Origin: Candidatus Magnetaquicoccus inordinatus
GTDB lineage: Bacteria; Pseudomonadota; Magnetococcia; Magnetococcales; Magnetaquicoccaceae
Direction of reading: 5' to 3'
DNA length: 51,894 bases
Assembly (NCBI RefSeq): GCF_004217665.1
Contig: NZ_RXIU01000002.1
Span: 7,769-59,662 of the forward strand
Shown here: positions 9,493 to 18,718 of the stretch, one piece after another
Layout: every line of letters begins with the position of its first letter
Numbering within the stretch: the first letter of the stretch is position 1
Notes under the pieces: generated by a model
Told to the model about the DNA's origin: nothing
Databases searched by the model: none
The model's input: the letters and a program-made list of their open reading frames with translations, nothing else
Program-made: the position numbers and the translations under genes

Positions 9493-10638
9493 ATGTCCAG
9501 ACAAGCCCTTTTACTGTTATTGATCACCCTGCTCATCGGCTATTACGGTTTTCAAGAGCGAGCTCGCTGGCAGCCCATTCTGCAATCCCTGAGCAGCACT
9601 CCCCCTGCCACTGGCAAAAGCAGCGCCCCCGTTCCGGTCAAAGTGCTGACCTTGGCCGCACGCAACTTTCCGGTACAGTTGGAAACTCTCGCCACTGTCG
9701 AATCTCCTGCCAGCGTCACCATCAAGTCACGCATTGACGGCCAACTGCTGCAGGCTTGGTTTGTGGAAGGCAAAGCAGTGCGCAAAGGAGATCGCCTCTT
9801 TACCCTCGATGATCGCCCCTTCGTGGCCCAACTGCAACAAGCCAAGGCCAATCTGGCCAAAGATCAGGCGCAACTGGACAAGGCGCAGCAGGATCTTAAA
9901 CGCTATACCGATCTGGTCAAACAGGATGTCACCTCAAAAGGTCAGTGGGAAAGCTATCAAGCGGCAGTCGCCACCCTCAGCGCTACCGTGGAGGCCGACA
10001 AAGCCCTGGTCGAACAGGCACGTCTGCAGCTTGCCTTTGCCACCATAGACTCCCCTCTCGATGGAGTCGCCGGGGCATTGCTCACCCATCCCGGCAATCT
10101 GGTCAAAAACAACGAAAACCCCCTGGTCACCATCCAGCAGATCCAACCCATCGATGTCCGCTTTGCAGTTGCCGAAAAATATCTGACCCCCTTGCGCCAA
10201 CGCCTGCAGCAAGGTGCAACCCCGGTGGCCATTCGTCTGCCCGACAGCGACAGCATACTGGCCGAAGGCACCCTCTCCTTCATCAACAATATGGTTGACG
10301 CAAGCAGCGGCACCCTCTTGGTCAAAGCCCGCACCGATAACCGTTCCGGCACACTGCTCCCTGGCCAATATGTGCGCGTCGCTGTCACTCTGCAAACCCT
10401 TGAACAGGCTCTCGTCGTCCCCAGCGCCGCCATTCAACAAGGACAGCAGGGCTTTTTTGTCTTTGTCATCGATCAGGAAGAGAAGGCCAGCAATCGTACC
10501 GTCACCGTTCTCGCCTCCCACAAGGGCGAATCGGCCCTCTCGGGACAATTGCAAGTGGGAGATCGGGTAGTCATCGATGGCCATGTCCGCCTCTTTAGTG
10601 GCGCCAAAGTGCTCGTTCGCGATGCCGACAAACCGTGA
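9493..10638 (+). CDS. RND efflux periplasmic adaptor (membrane fusion protein)
   Basis: A 381-residue membrane fusion protein of the MdtA/AcrA type. It links an inner-membrane RND pump to an outer-membrane channel. One N-terminal membrane anchor is visible (ALLLLLITLLIGYYGF) with no lipobox cysteine. Split lipoyl/barrel-sandwich halves flank a short helical hairpin (LAKDQAQLDKAQQDLKRYTDLV), followed by beta-barrel segments containing LLPGQYVRVAV and VVPSAAIQQ. Start: ATG at 9493 with AGGAG about 12 bases upstream. The pump gene follows after 62 bases containing an odd repeated start-codon motif. No outer-membrane channel gene lies nearby. Drug specificity cannot be read from the sequence. Confidence 0.93.
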   Translation: MSRQALLLLLITLLIGYYGFQERARWQPILQSLSSTPPATGKSSAPVPVKVLTLAARNFPVQLETLATVESPASVTIKSRIDGQLLQAWFVEGKAVRKGDRLFTLDDRPFVAQLQQAKANLAKDQAQLDKAQQDLKRYTDLVKQDVTSKGQWESYQAAVATLSATVEADKALVEQARLQLAFATIDSPLDGVAGALLTHPGNLVKNNENPLVTIQQIQPIDVRFAVAEKYLTPLRQRLQQGATPVAIRLPDSDSILAEGTLSFINNMVDASSGTLLVKARTDNRSGTLLPGQYVRVAVTLQTLEQALVVPSAAIQQGQQGFFVFVIDQEEKASNRTVTVLASHKGESALSGQLQVGDRVVIDGHVRLFSGAKVLVRDADKP

Positions 10639-10716
10639 AGATGCCTGAACGCTGAGAGCGATAGCGTATGAATTTGTCTGAACCTTGAGACCAATAAACC
10701 ATGAATTTGCCTGAAC
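10639..10716 (+). repeat. triplicated start-codon motif with two minigenes before the RND pump gene
   Basis: Three imperfect in-frame copies of a gene-start motif occur at 10641, 10668 and 10701. The first reads ATG CCT GAA CGC TGA and the second ATG AAT TTG TCT GAA CCT TGA. The third is the real pump start (ATG AAT TTG CCT GAA CTC). Spacings are 27 and 33 bases, so all share one frame, and the first two end in stops after four and six codons. They look like tandem duplications of the pump's 5' end and may affect initiation. Confidence 0.6.
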
Positions 10717-13700
10717 TCTGCATTCGTCGCCCGGTCATGACCATTCTGGTCATGTTTGCCATTTTTTTCTTTGGCAGTGTCGCCTATAAAGATCTGCCGA
10801 TGAGCGAATTGCCGAATGTGGATTTTCCCACCATCCAGGTCAATGCCGATTTTCCCGGCGCCAATCCCGAAACCATGGCCACCGCCGTGGCTACCCCCTT
10901 GGAGGCTCAATTTGCCGGCATCGCCGGTCTGGACAGCATGACCTCTGTTAGCGCCCAGGGTAACACCCGCATCACGCTGCAATTTTTGCTCGACCGCAAC
11001 ATCGATGCAGCCGCCCAGGATGTGCAATCGGCCATTGCTGCCGCCATGCGCAACCTGCCTGCAGAAATGAATAATCCCCCCTCCTTCCGCAAAACCAACC
11101 CGGCAGATCTGCCCATTTTTTATGTAGCTCTCTACTCCTTGACCCTGCCTCTGCCCATCGTCAACGAATTTGCCGAAACCAAATTGGGACAACGCCTCTC
11201 CACCATTCCCGGAGTGGCCCAGGTGCAGGTGTTTGGTTCACAAAAATATGCCGTGCGCATTCGCGCCAAACCAGAAAAATTGGCCGCCATGGGCTTGACT
11301 CTGGCCGATGTACAAACAGCCATCCAGGGCGCCAATGTCAATCAACCCACCGGACGCCTCGATGGACCAGTACGCACCTATCCCATCCAGGCAGATGGCA
11401 AACTGGAAAATGCCGCCGCCTATCACTCCATCGCCATCGCCTATCGCAACGGTGCACCGGTTCGCCTGCACGAAGTTGCCGAGGCGATTGATGGGGTCGA
11501 AAATGATAAAGTGGCTGGCTGGTTTCGCTCCCACCGAGGCATCGTGCTGGCCGTCCAACGACAACCCGGCACCAATGCAGTGGCAACCGTCGATGCCATC
11601 CGCAAAATGCTGCCCAGTTTTATGAGCTCTCTGCCTTCGGCCATCCATCTGGAAATCCTCTACGACCGCACCATCTCCATCCGCGCTTCCGTCGCTGAAG
11701 TACAATTTTCCCTGTTGCTGGCGGCACTGCTGGTGGTGCTGGTCATCTTCCTCTTCTTGCGCAACCTCTCCTCTACCCTGGTCCCCGGTCTGGCCATGAT
11801 CCTTTCGGTCGTCGGTACCTTTGCCGCCATGCGCATGCTCGGCTTCAGCCTGAACAACCTCTCCCTGCTGGCCCTGACCCTCTCGGTCGGCTTTGTGGTC
11901 GATGATGCCATCGTCATGCTGGAAAATATCATGCGTCACCTGGAACAAGGAAAAACCCCCTGGGAAGCCTCCCTGATTGGCGCCCGCGAAATCGGCTTTA
12001 CCATCCTCTCCATGACCCTCTCCCTGGTGGCGGTTTTTATCCCCCTGCTGTTCATGGGGGGGATCATGGGCCGACTGTTGCACGAATTTTCCCTCACCAT
12101 CTGTGTAGCCATCCTGGTCTCTGGATTTGTCTCCCTGACCTTGACCCCCATGCTCTGCAGCCGACTTTTGCGCCCGCACAAGGGTTTTGAAGAGAATCAG
12201 CAGCATCGACCTCTGGATCGCTTTTTTGCCATCCTGGAACAGGGCTTCAACCTACTGCTGGAGGGGTATCGGCGCAGCCTGCACTTTGCCATGCGCCATC
12301 CCCGCTGGATGCTCTTCTCTCTGTTGGCCACCCTCCTCGGCAGCGCCTTTCTCTATACCATCCTGCCCAGAGATTTTATTCCCACCGGGGACTCAGGCCA
12401 GATCATCATCTTCAATGAAGGCCCAGAAGATGCCTCCTTTGCCTCCATGGTGACTCACCAAAGGGCTGTTGCCGCCATCGTCGAGCAAGAGCCTGCCATG
12501 GAATCCTATATGTCCTTCGTCGGTCCAGGCGGTCCCAAATCGACCAGCAACTCTGGACGGATCTTTCTCCGCCTCAAACCGCTCAATGAACGCAGTGAAA
12601 GTGCTGAAACCATCATGCGCAAGCTGCGTCAACAGTTGACCAGCATCACCGGTTTCAAATCTTTCCTGCAAATTCCTCCGCCGATCCGCATCGGTGGTCA
12701 ACTGACCTCCGCCCAATATCAATATGCCCTGCAACATACCGACCTGGACCAACTGTACGAATGGACCGACCGTTTTGTCAGCCAACTGAAAAAAGAGCCG
12801 GGGATTCAGGATGTCACCAGCAATCTCTCCCTGAACACCCCAACGCTGATGATTCGCATCGACCGGGATAAATGCAGCGCTCTGGGTATCACCGTCGCCC
12901 AGGTGGAAGATGCCTTGGGAGCCGCCTACGGCGCGCGCCAAATCTCCACCATCTATGGCGCCGCCAACCAATATGCCGTGATCCTGGAAGTAAACCGCGA
13001 GGCCCAAAACAATCCTGAGGATATTCAACAACTCTATCTGCGCAATCGCAATAATGAGCTGGTTCCCCTCGCCACCGTGGTCAACATCGAACAAAAACGC
13101 GACAGTCTCACCGTCAACCACTTGGGACAGATGCCCTCTGCCACCCTCTCCTTCAACCTGGCACCCGGTTTTGCCCTCAGCCATGCCGTGGAGTTTATTC
13201 GCAAGGCATACGACACCCTGCAACCCCCCATCGGTCTGGTCGGCAGTCTGCAAGGAGCAGCACAAGCCTTTGAATCCTCCTGGCAAGGAATGGGACAACT
13301 GTTGCTGATCGCCTTGGTGGTGGTCTATATCGTCCTGGGTATCCTCTACGAAAGCTTTCGCCATCCACTCACCATCCTCTCTGGCTTGCCTTCGGCTGGA
13401 GTGGGCGCATTGCTTACTTTATGGATTTTCAAAGTTGATTTAAGCTTTTACGCTTTTGTAGGGGTGGTCATGCTGATTGGAATTGTCAAAAAGAATGCCA
13501 TCATGATGATCGATTTTGCCTTGGAGATGCAGCGCCAGCAACAGAGCAGTGCCGAAGAGGCTATTGTCCAAGCTGCCTTGATTCGTTTCCGCCCGATCAT
13601 GATGACCACCATGGCGGCGCTGATGGGCACGCTACCTATTGCCATCGGCAGCGGCTATGGTTCAGAAGCCCGGCAACCTCTGGGACTGGCGGTGGTGGGA

Positions 13701-13781
13701 GGTCTGCTGCTCTCGCAATTTTTGACCCTCTACCTGACACCGGTCATCTATCTTTATTTGGAACGGTGGCAGAAGCGTTGA
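10701..13781 (+). CDS. RND efflux transporter permease (AcrB/MdtB-MdtC type)
   Basis: A 1026-residue inner-membrane proton-driven RND pump. The N-terminus (PELCIRRPVMTILVMFAIFFFG) and the SELPNVDFPTIQVNADFPGA motif are typical of the MdtB/MdtC branch. The proton-relay residues are present: paired aspartates in GFVVDDAIVMLEN in the fourth membrane helix and the lysine in GIVKKNAIMMIDF in the tenth. Two periplasmic docking/porter loops sit between helix sets as expected, and length is normal. It is co-transcribed with the adaptor upstream. Its 3' end overlaps the convergent AlbA-type gene by 38 bases. Substrate is unknown. Confidence 0.95.
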   Translation: MNLPELCIRRPVMTILVMFAIFFFGSVAYKDLPMSELPNVDFPTIQVNADFPGANPETMATAVATPLEAQFAGIAGLDSMTSVSAQGNTRITLQFLLDRNIDAAAQDVQSAIAAAMRNLPAEMNNPPSFRKTNPADLPIFYVALYSLTLPLPIVNEFAETKLGQRLSTIPGVAQVQVFGSQKYAVRIRAKPEKLAAMGLTLADVQTAIQGANVNQPTGRLDGPVRTYPIQADGKLENAAAYHSIAIAYRNGAPVRLHEVAEAIDGVENDKVAGWFRSHRGIVLAVQRQPGTNAVATVDAIRKMLPSFMSSLPSAIHLEILYDRTISIRASVAEVQFSLLLAALLVVLVIFLFLRNLSSTLVPGLAMILSVVGTFAAMRMLGFSLNNLSLLALTLSVGFVVDDAIVMLENIMRHLEQGKTPWEASLIGAREIGFTILSMTLSLVAVFIPLLFMGGIMGRLLHEFSLTICVAILVSGFVSLTLTPMLCSRLLRPHKGFEENQQHRPLDRFFAILEQGFNLLLEGYRRSLHFAMRHPRWMLFSLLATLLGSAFLYTILPRDFIPTGDSGQIIIFNEGPEDASFASMVTHQRAVAAIVEQEPAMESYMSFVGPGGPKSTSNSGRIFLRLKPLNERSESAETIMRKLRQQLTSITGFKSFLQIPPPIRIGGQLTSAQYQYALQHTDLDQLYEWTDRFVSQLKKEPGIQDVTSNLSLNTPTLMIRIDRDKCSALGITVAQVEDALGAAYGARQISTIYGAANQYAVILEVNREAQNNPEDIQQLYLRNRNNELVPLATVVNIEQKRDSLTVNHLGQMPSATLSFNLAPGFALSHAVEFIRKAYDTLQPPIGLVGSLQGAAQAFESSWQGMGQLLLIALVVVYIVLGILYESFRHPLTILSGLPSAGVGALLTLWIFKVDLSFYAFVGVVMLIGIVKKNAIMMIDFALEMQRQQQSSAEEAIVQAALIRFRPIMMTTMAALMGTLPIAIGSGYGSEARQPLGLAVVGGLLLSQFLTLYLTPVIYLYLERWQKR

Positions 13782-15807
13782 CCAAAGCGGCTCTCCCACT
13801 ATCCAAGCGTTGCAACGATTCCAGGAATCGAGACTCTTCCGGCATCAACTCCACCGCTTTTGCAAAAGCGTTGCGAATATCATGACTGTTCATCTTGCAC
13901 CATTTTAATACTTGACCCAAATCATGCCAAGCCCAGGCATGTCTGGCACGTGGGGCATCCATCTGTATGATGCGCTGCAGCATCTCCCTGGCTTCATCCA
14001 ATAATTTACGGCTGGCCGACATTTGTCGAAAACCAGGTTTGTTTTTTGTACGACCTCCACTCCGTTCATCGTGCCATGCTTTGGCTGCCAATCTCATCTT
14101 TACTTGGGCAAACTCATGCAATGCCTTTACGTCCTGCATAACCTGTTCGCCTGTCAACGAAAAATATCGGTGTGCCCGCTCATAACGCCCAGCACGTTTT
14201 TCCTGAATGGCGGCCTCAAACGCTTCATCCGTATTGGGTAGTTGAGACAACCGATCCAGCCATATCCTCGCTTTCTCCTGTTTTCCCCGGTCCAGATAAG
14301 CCGTTGCCATCAGGATGATCAATGATGTGGTCGAATTGGGATTGGCCCGTGCAAACTCTTCGTAAAGCGTTTCCGCTGCATACAAATCATCCTGCGCAAT
14401 CCATGTCCGAACCAACTCCATAGCCAAACCGAGGCTTGAGGGTGATTTTGCTAACGCCTCTTGCAACTCTTGCAAAGCCCCGTGATAGTCCCCAACAACC
14501 CGCAAATAAGCAATATTCTGCAACACCAAAACGGTCTGATATTCTGGATGAACAGGTAAAGTAACCCGCAGATAGGTGCGATTCTCATCAAAATCAAAAC
14601 GCGGTGGGCCTGACCCATTTTGGCGCATCACTCGTCTCAGCTTGGGAATGCCCGTACCTCGCCCTTCAGCCAGACCCAAATCTTTTAACAACTCACCAAT
14701 ACGCCGGTTGCGCGCCGAAACGGGAGGCAAGGAGATCTCTCCTGACAGATGGTGCATCTCTATTCCCGGTAACGGACCGGGATGACTGATTATCTCCATT
14801 CTGTCGGGAAAAAGGTAAACTTTGCTAGGCTCCAGAATGTGCTCCTTCTCATAGGAGCGGTGATAAACAGCGTTGACCAAAGCTTCTCGTACTGCCGGAA
14901 TGGGATAATCCAACCAACGCGAAGCTTGAAATGAATTCGATAATTTTTTGGTTAAACGACCAGACAAACTTTCCAGATAAGCAAGACAGGCTCGAAGTTG
15001 TTCATGAATTGGTTGCTTGGCAAATATGCGCTCCGCCAGTACATCACCAGATTTATCGGTCGCAGCAAACTGTACAACCTCAATACGGGCACCTGGAAAC
15101 CAAAATCCAGGATCCTGACTGAAAAACAGCAAACCAATATTTTTCGGAACATAATGACTATTCACTGCTTCAACAATGCGGAAATGTCGATAAAGTCGTC
15201 CAGTATCCAGTTCATCAGCCAATTCACTTCTTACTTCATGCAAAAATTCTCGCACTTTGCTTTCACGAATATCCGACACCTCCGCTTGCAAGGCTCTTCG
15301 GTCATCAAAGGGAACCTGAGCAGTCATTTGCAATAACTGAGTCTTTAAGACAGGCTTGGAATCAGCATCTATCGTGCTTGAAGCAATGCGAATATAAAAT
15401 TTTCTGGTTGATTTGTTTTCATTCGATTCTGGGGCTGAATGGGGACGTTGATTACTCCCTGGCGCCCACAAAACCAGAACATGCTTATTATCAATTATTT
15501 CTGGTGAAAACACTGGATAATATACCGGATCTATACGGTTGCATCGTCCACGAATCCACTTTTCAGCTTCTTCCAACTCCTTAGCTGTCAACCCTTTGGC
15601 TGGCAAGAGAGCCTTACCATTTTCTTCTGCTACACCAATCACAATGTAGCCACCGTTGACATTTTGAAAATCATTGGCAAAAGCGCACAAAGTGCGGATC
15701 ACCTGTAATCCGGTACTCTCTTCATCCCAGGATGCTTTGAATTCCACTCGAAGAGATTCCATCCTGAGCAGAATATCATGAACATTGCATGGTAATGATG
15801 AAGTCAT
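13744..15807 (-). CDS. AlbA_2/Schlafen-type ATP-binding protein with C-terminal TPR region
   Basis: A 687-residue protein. Residues about 15-140 form an AlbA_2 (Schlafen-like, formerly AAA_4) domain: ESLRVEFKASWDE, then NVNGGYIVIGV. Residues about 290-420 match the HATPase_c_4 module often annotated RecG-like, with REALVNAVYHRSY and GLAEGRGTGIPKLRR. From about residue 430 to the end are TPR-like helical repeats (NIAYLRVVGDYHGALQELQEAL; LYEEFARANPNSTTSLIILMATAYLDRG). It is not a helicase. The 5' two thirds are visibly AT-richer than neighbouring genes, suggesting transfer. An internal Met at residue 16 is an alternative start; neither has a strong ribosome binding site. Such proteins are suspected regulators or defence factors, but no role is established here. 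Confidence 0.85.
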   Translation of the reverse strand: MTSSLPCNVHDILLRMESLRVEFKASWDEESTGLQVIRTLCAFANDFQNVNGGYIVIGVAEENGKALLPAKGLTAKELEEAEKWIRGRCNRIDPVYYPVFSPEIIDNKHVLVLWAPGSNQRPHSAPESNENKSTRKFYIRIASSTIDADSKPVLKTQLLQMTAQVPFDDRRALQAEVSDIRESKVREFLHEVRSELADELDTGRLYRHFRIVEAVNSHYVPKNIGLLFFSQDPGFWFPGARIEVVQFAATDKSGDVLAERIFAKQPIHEQLRACLAYLESLSGRLTKKLSNSFQASRWLDYPIPAVREALVNAVYHRSYEKEHILEPSKVYLFPDRMEIISHPGPLPGIEMHHLSGEISLPPVSARNRRIGELLKDLGLAEGRGTGIPKLRRVMRQNGSGPPRFDFDENRTYLRVTLPVHPEYQTVLVLQNIAYLRVVGDYHGALQELQEALAKSPSSLGLAMELVRTWIAQDDLYAAETLYEEFARANPNSTTSLIILMATAYLDRGKQEKARIWLDRLSQLPNTDEAFEAAIQEKRAGRYERAHRYFSLTGEQVMQDVKALHEFAQVKMRLAAKAWHDERSGGRTKNKPGFRQMSASRKLLDEAREMLQRIIQMDAPRARHAWAWHDLGQVLKWCKMNSHDIRNAFAKAVELMPEESRFLESLQRLDSGRAALVNASATVPNKDR

Positions 15808-15856
15808 GGAAACAGAAACTCAACAAAAGAGAGACGACGTGACAACGACGGGACAG

Positions 15857-17188
15857 TTATAACATTTCCCCTATTATTTCCTGCCTTTCGGCATCATATC
15901 CGCGAACCATCACCTTGTAAAGCGCTCCGTTATGTACATTCTCGGCAACGCGAAAGCGCACTGGCAAAAAGCCGGCACTTTTGCCACGGGCTATGCCCTC
16001 GCTGCACTGCTCCACCAGCACCTCCTCACGACAACCTAATCTCTTCTGGGCCTGCAGCGGCAAACGCCCAGCAGCCCATTGGCGCAAGCTCTCGGCACGC
16101 CGCTTGATCTCCCTTTCGGCAACCCGAAAACGTCCAGGAATCGCCGAAGCCGGAGTACCAGGCCGATCGGAATAACGGAAGACATGCAAAAAGGTGACAT
16201 CGATCTCCTCCAGCAAAGCCAGACTCTGCTGATGCGCCGCACTGCTTTCGGTGGGAAAACCGGCAATAAGATCTGCACCCAACAGCAGATCGGGAACCCG
16301 TTCGCGCAAACGCGCCACCCTATCGATCACCCAAGCTCGACCATAGCCGCGCCCCATGCGTTTCAAAATACGCTCATCCCCCGACTGCAGCGACAAATGC
16401 AGATAGGGACACAATCCCGATCCCTCGGCAAAAGCGGCCAACACGCTCTCATCCAGATCCAGAGGATCAATGGAAGAGAGTCGCAACCGACTCTCCCCAC
16501 GCTCTTTGGCCAACAAGGTCAGCAATTGCCCCAAACCGATACCAGAAGAGAGATCCCGCCCATAGCTACCCAGATTAATCCCGGTCAACACAATCTCCCG
16601 GTATCCATGTTCACGAAAACGCGCCACCTGGGCCAATAAATATTCGGGAGCAAAGGAGCGGCTTGCCCCTCGCAATGCCGGAATCGTACAAAAAGTACAA
16701 CGACGATCACAACCATCCTGCACCTGCAAAAAGGCTCGACTGCGCTCGGCAAAATGGTCCACCAAGGCTATCTCATCCTGCTGAGGACGCTCGGCAATGG
16801 CCGCGACATGCACCTGCGCAGGCGCCCTGACCACATCTTTTTGCGCCGCAGTTGCGCTCTGTGGCAGTTGTGCAAGATACTGCCATAAACGCTCCTTTTC
16901 CCCATTTCCCAGCACCAAAACCACACCATCCAACGCTGCCAATCCCGCCGCATCGGCCTGGGCATAACAACCCGTCACCACCAAGCCAGCTTGCGGATGT
17001 TCACGCGCCAAACGACGAATCAGTTGTCGCGCTTGACGATCACTTTCCGAAGTCACCGAACACGTGTTAATAATGAGTAGATCAGGTGAGTGATCCCCCT
17101 GCAGCGGAAAATAGCCATAACGCGCACCTGAATGCGATAATCGTTCTGTTTCCACTTGATTGACCCGGCAACCCATGGTCACCACCAT
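15857..17188 (-). CDS. mtaB: tRNA t6A37 methylthiotransferase (MtaB-like)
   Basis: This radical SAM methylthiotransferase adds a methylthio group to t6A37 of tRNA. The N-terminal cluster-binding cysteines are in MGCRVNQVE, INTCSVTSESD and VTGCYAQ. The radical SAM motif CDRRCTFC is near residue 160, and the TRAM domain is C-terminal (EEVLVEQ... to YDAERQEIIGEML). I start it at the ATG at 17188, giving 443 residues beginning MVVTMGCRVNQ as in the family; a longer frame to 17332 would run over the divergent gene and has no family match. Only 24 bases separate this start from that of the CCA-family gene. MtaB rather than MiaB or RimO is favoured by the motif spacing (moderately sure). Confidence 0.9.
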   Translation of the reverse strand: MVVTMGCRVNQVETERLSHSGARYGYFPLQGDHSPDLLIINTCSVTSESDRQARQLIRRLAREHPQAGLVVTGCYAQADAAGLAALDGVVLVLGNGEKERLWQYLAQLPQSATAAQKDVVRAPAQVHVAAIAERPQQDEIALVDHFAERSRAFLQVQDGCDRRCTFCTIPALRGASRSFAPEYLLAQVARFREHGYREIVLTGINLGSYGRDLSSGIGLGQLLTLLAKERGESRLRLSSIDPLDLDESVLAAFAEGSGLCPYLHLSLQSGDERILKRMGRGYGRAWVIDRVARLRERVPDLLLGADLIAGFPTESSAAHQQSLALLEEIDVTFLHVFRYSDRPGTPASAIPGRFRVAEREIKRRAESLRQWAAGRLPLQAQKRLGCREEVLVEQCSEGIARGKSAGFLPVRFRVAENVHNGALYKVMVRGYDAERQEIIGEML

Positions 17189-17212
17189 GAAATAGCGGGC
17201 AGGAGAGGTCGA

Positions 17213-18679
17213 ATGACCAGCAACATCCAGGATCTGTTTGCCCCTTCCATCCAATCCCTGCTGAATAAACTCAATATGCTGATCGGTCCGATCTATCTGG
17301 TCGGTGGCACCGTGCGCAATATGCTCGATCATAAACCCCTCGCCAATGAACTCAATTTATTGGTGCAACGCCCTTTGCCAGAGTGCTTTGATCTCCTGCG
17401 CGAAGGGGGCGGCTCCTTTCTCACCCTGAACACCAAACAGCACAAAGTCTGGACCGCTGGTTACAGCAGCCTGATTTTGCCACTCAAAAAGGGCAACGCT
17501 GGAGAAACGCTGCATCCCGATGATGAAATATTCCACTTTGCCATGCCCCTGTCGCACATCGAAATTGCCACCTGTCGCCACCGACCCGACCGGGAAGCCA
17601 CCATCGAAGAGGATCTGCTGCATCGCGATTTGACAGTCAATGCCATGGCCTTTGCCTGGCCAAACGGTCCCCTGATTGATCCTTTTCATGGCAAAGAGGA
17701 TTTGGCACAACGCCGTATCCGTCTGGTCAACGGGATCACCTCCCTGGAAGATGATCCACTGCGTGCCCTGCGCTATTTTCGTTTTCTCCTGCAGCTCGAA
17801 GGCAGCAGCGATGAACGCGAAAGAGATATGGCCTCGGAATATTCCTTGGAATCAATACCTCCCAAAAAACTGCGTGCCGAACTGGACCGCTTTTTTTCCC
17901 TCTCCTTTTCAGGAACGGCACGACAAAAAATTGTCCATGATTTTTTCTACTCGCCGCTGGCCCAGGATATCTTTTCTGATATGGCCACACCTCCCATCTG
18001 CAACAGCGGCGCCACCCCTGCCCATCGCTGTCGTTGGGCGATTCAGGTCATGAGCGAAATCAGCGAACCAGAAGCCGATGAGATCATTCCCTGGCATGAT
18101 CTGCGCTGGACAGCCATGTTTTATGCCATGGGCGAACTCAATTGCATCGCCAGAGAAAAAGGCCACACCCGCTCCGCCCTGCATGGCCTCTCCACCCGAA
18201 AAATTCAAGAGATTCTGAAACAATTCCGCTTCTCGCAACGACGACAACAACATATTTTTCAAATGCTGCAGCACATGGACTCCTCCCTGGTTCCAACCGA
18301 TCGGACCTTAACCCGTCTCATGCACCAGGGTATACCCATTCCTGGCCTTTTCCGCCTGGTGCATGCTCTGCAGAGCGCACGCGCAAAAGAGCCAAACCAA
18401 CCAACGGAGATTGATACACCACAAGGCTTGGACAAACAACTGGGCCGCGTCTTGAACCGCTACCGCAGTTTGCAACAGGCCACACAGCGTCTGCAACCCA
18501 AAGATTTGGCCATCTCCGGTGGGGAAATACTCGATCTGGTGCGCCTGCCGCAAGGGGAGTGGATGCGTGAGTTAATCGATGAATTATTGGCCTGGATCAG
18601 TCAGGATCGTACCCGTAATCAACGAGCCATGCTGTATGATAAAATCCGTGAGTGGATTGCCAACGGCAACCGTTATTAA
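17213..18679 (+). CDS. CCA-adding enzyme / poly(A) polymerase family protein, catalytic DxD lost
   Basis: A 488-residue class II nucleotidyltransferase-family protein started at the ATG at 17213, which has AGGAGAGG upstream. Family landmarks are clear: YLVGGTVRN (residues 28-36), SHIEIATCR, the HRDLTVNAMAF motif, LIDPFHGKEDL and LEDDPLRALRYFRF. The key difference is the metal-binding DxD after the GG motif. The family has GGxVRDxLLGxxxxDxD; here residues 35-48 read RNMLDHKPLANELN, so both catalytic aspartates, and the Asp after Arg, are gone. The glutamate in IEIAT is kept. The protein may still bind tRNA or nucleotide but should not polymerise. No HD motif was recognised in the C-terminal half. 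It could be a regulator or structural paralogue, with the functional CCA enzyme elsewhere. Confidence 0.85.
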   Translation: MTSNIQDLFAPSIQSLLNKLNMLIGPIYLVGGTVRNMLDHKPLANELNLLVQRPLPECFDLLREGGGSFLTLNTKQHKVWTAGYSSLILPLKKGNAGETLHPDDEIFHFAMPLSHIEIATCRHRPDREATIEEDLLHRDLTVNAMAFAWPNGPLIDPFHGKEDLAQRRIRLVNGITSLEDDPLRALRYFRFLLQLEGSSDERERDMASEYSLESIPPKKLRAELDRFFSLSFSGTARQKIVHDFFYSPLAQDIFSDMATPPICNSGATPAHRCRWAIQVMSEISEPEADEIIPWHDLRWTAMFYAMGELNCIAREKGHTRSALHGLSTRKIQEILKQFRFSQRRQQHIFQMLQHMDSSLVPTDRTLTRLMHQGIPIPGLFRLVHALQSARAKEPNQPTEIDTPQGLDKQLGRVLNRYRSLQQATQRLQPKDLAISGGEILDLVRLPQGEWMRELIDELLAWISQDRTRNQRAMLYDKIREWIANGNRY

Positions 18680-18718
18680 GGTCATTCTCAACCTCAGCAA
18701 ATCTTTTGCCGCACCTGT

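Noticed and set aside
13744-15807. ATP-dependent helicase RecG
   Set aside because: The RecG-like label comes from the HATPase_c_4 module; no helicase motifs are present.
17189-17332. 48-codon N-terminal extension of mtaB
   Set aside because: It runs over the start of the divergent CCA-family gene and has no resemblance to the family, which begins near the first cysteine motif.
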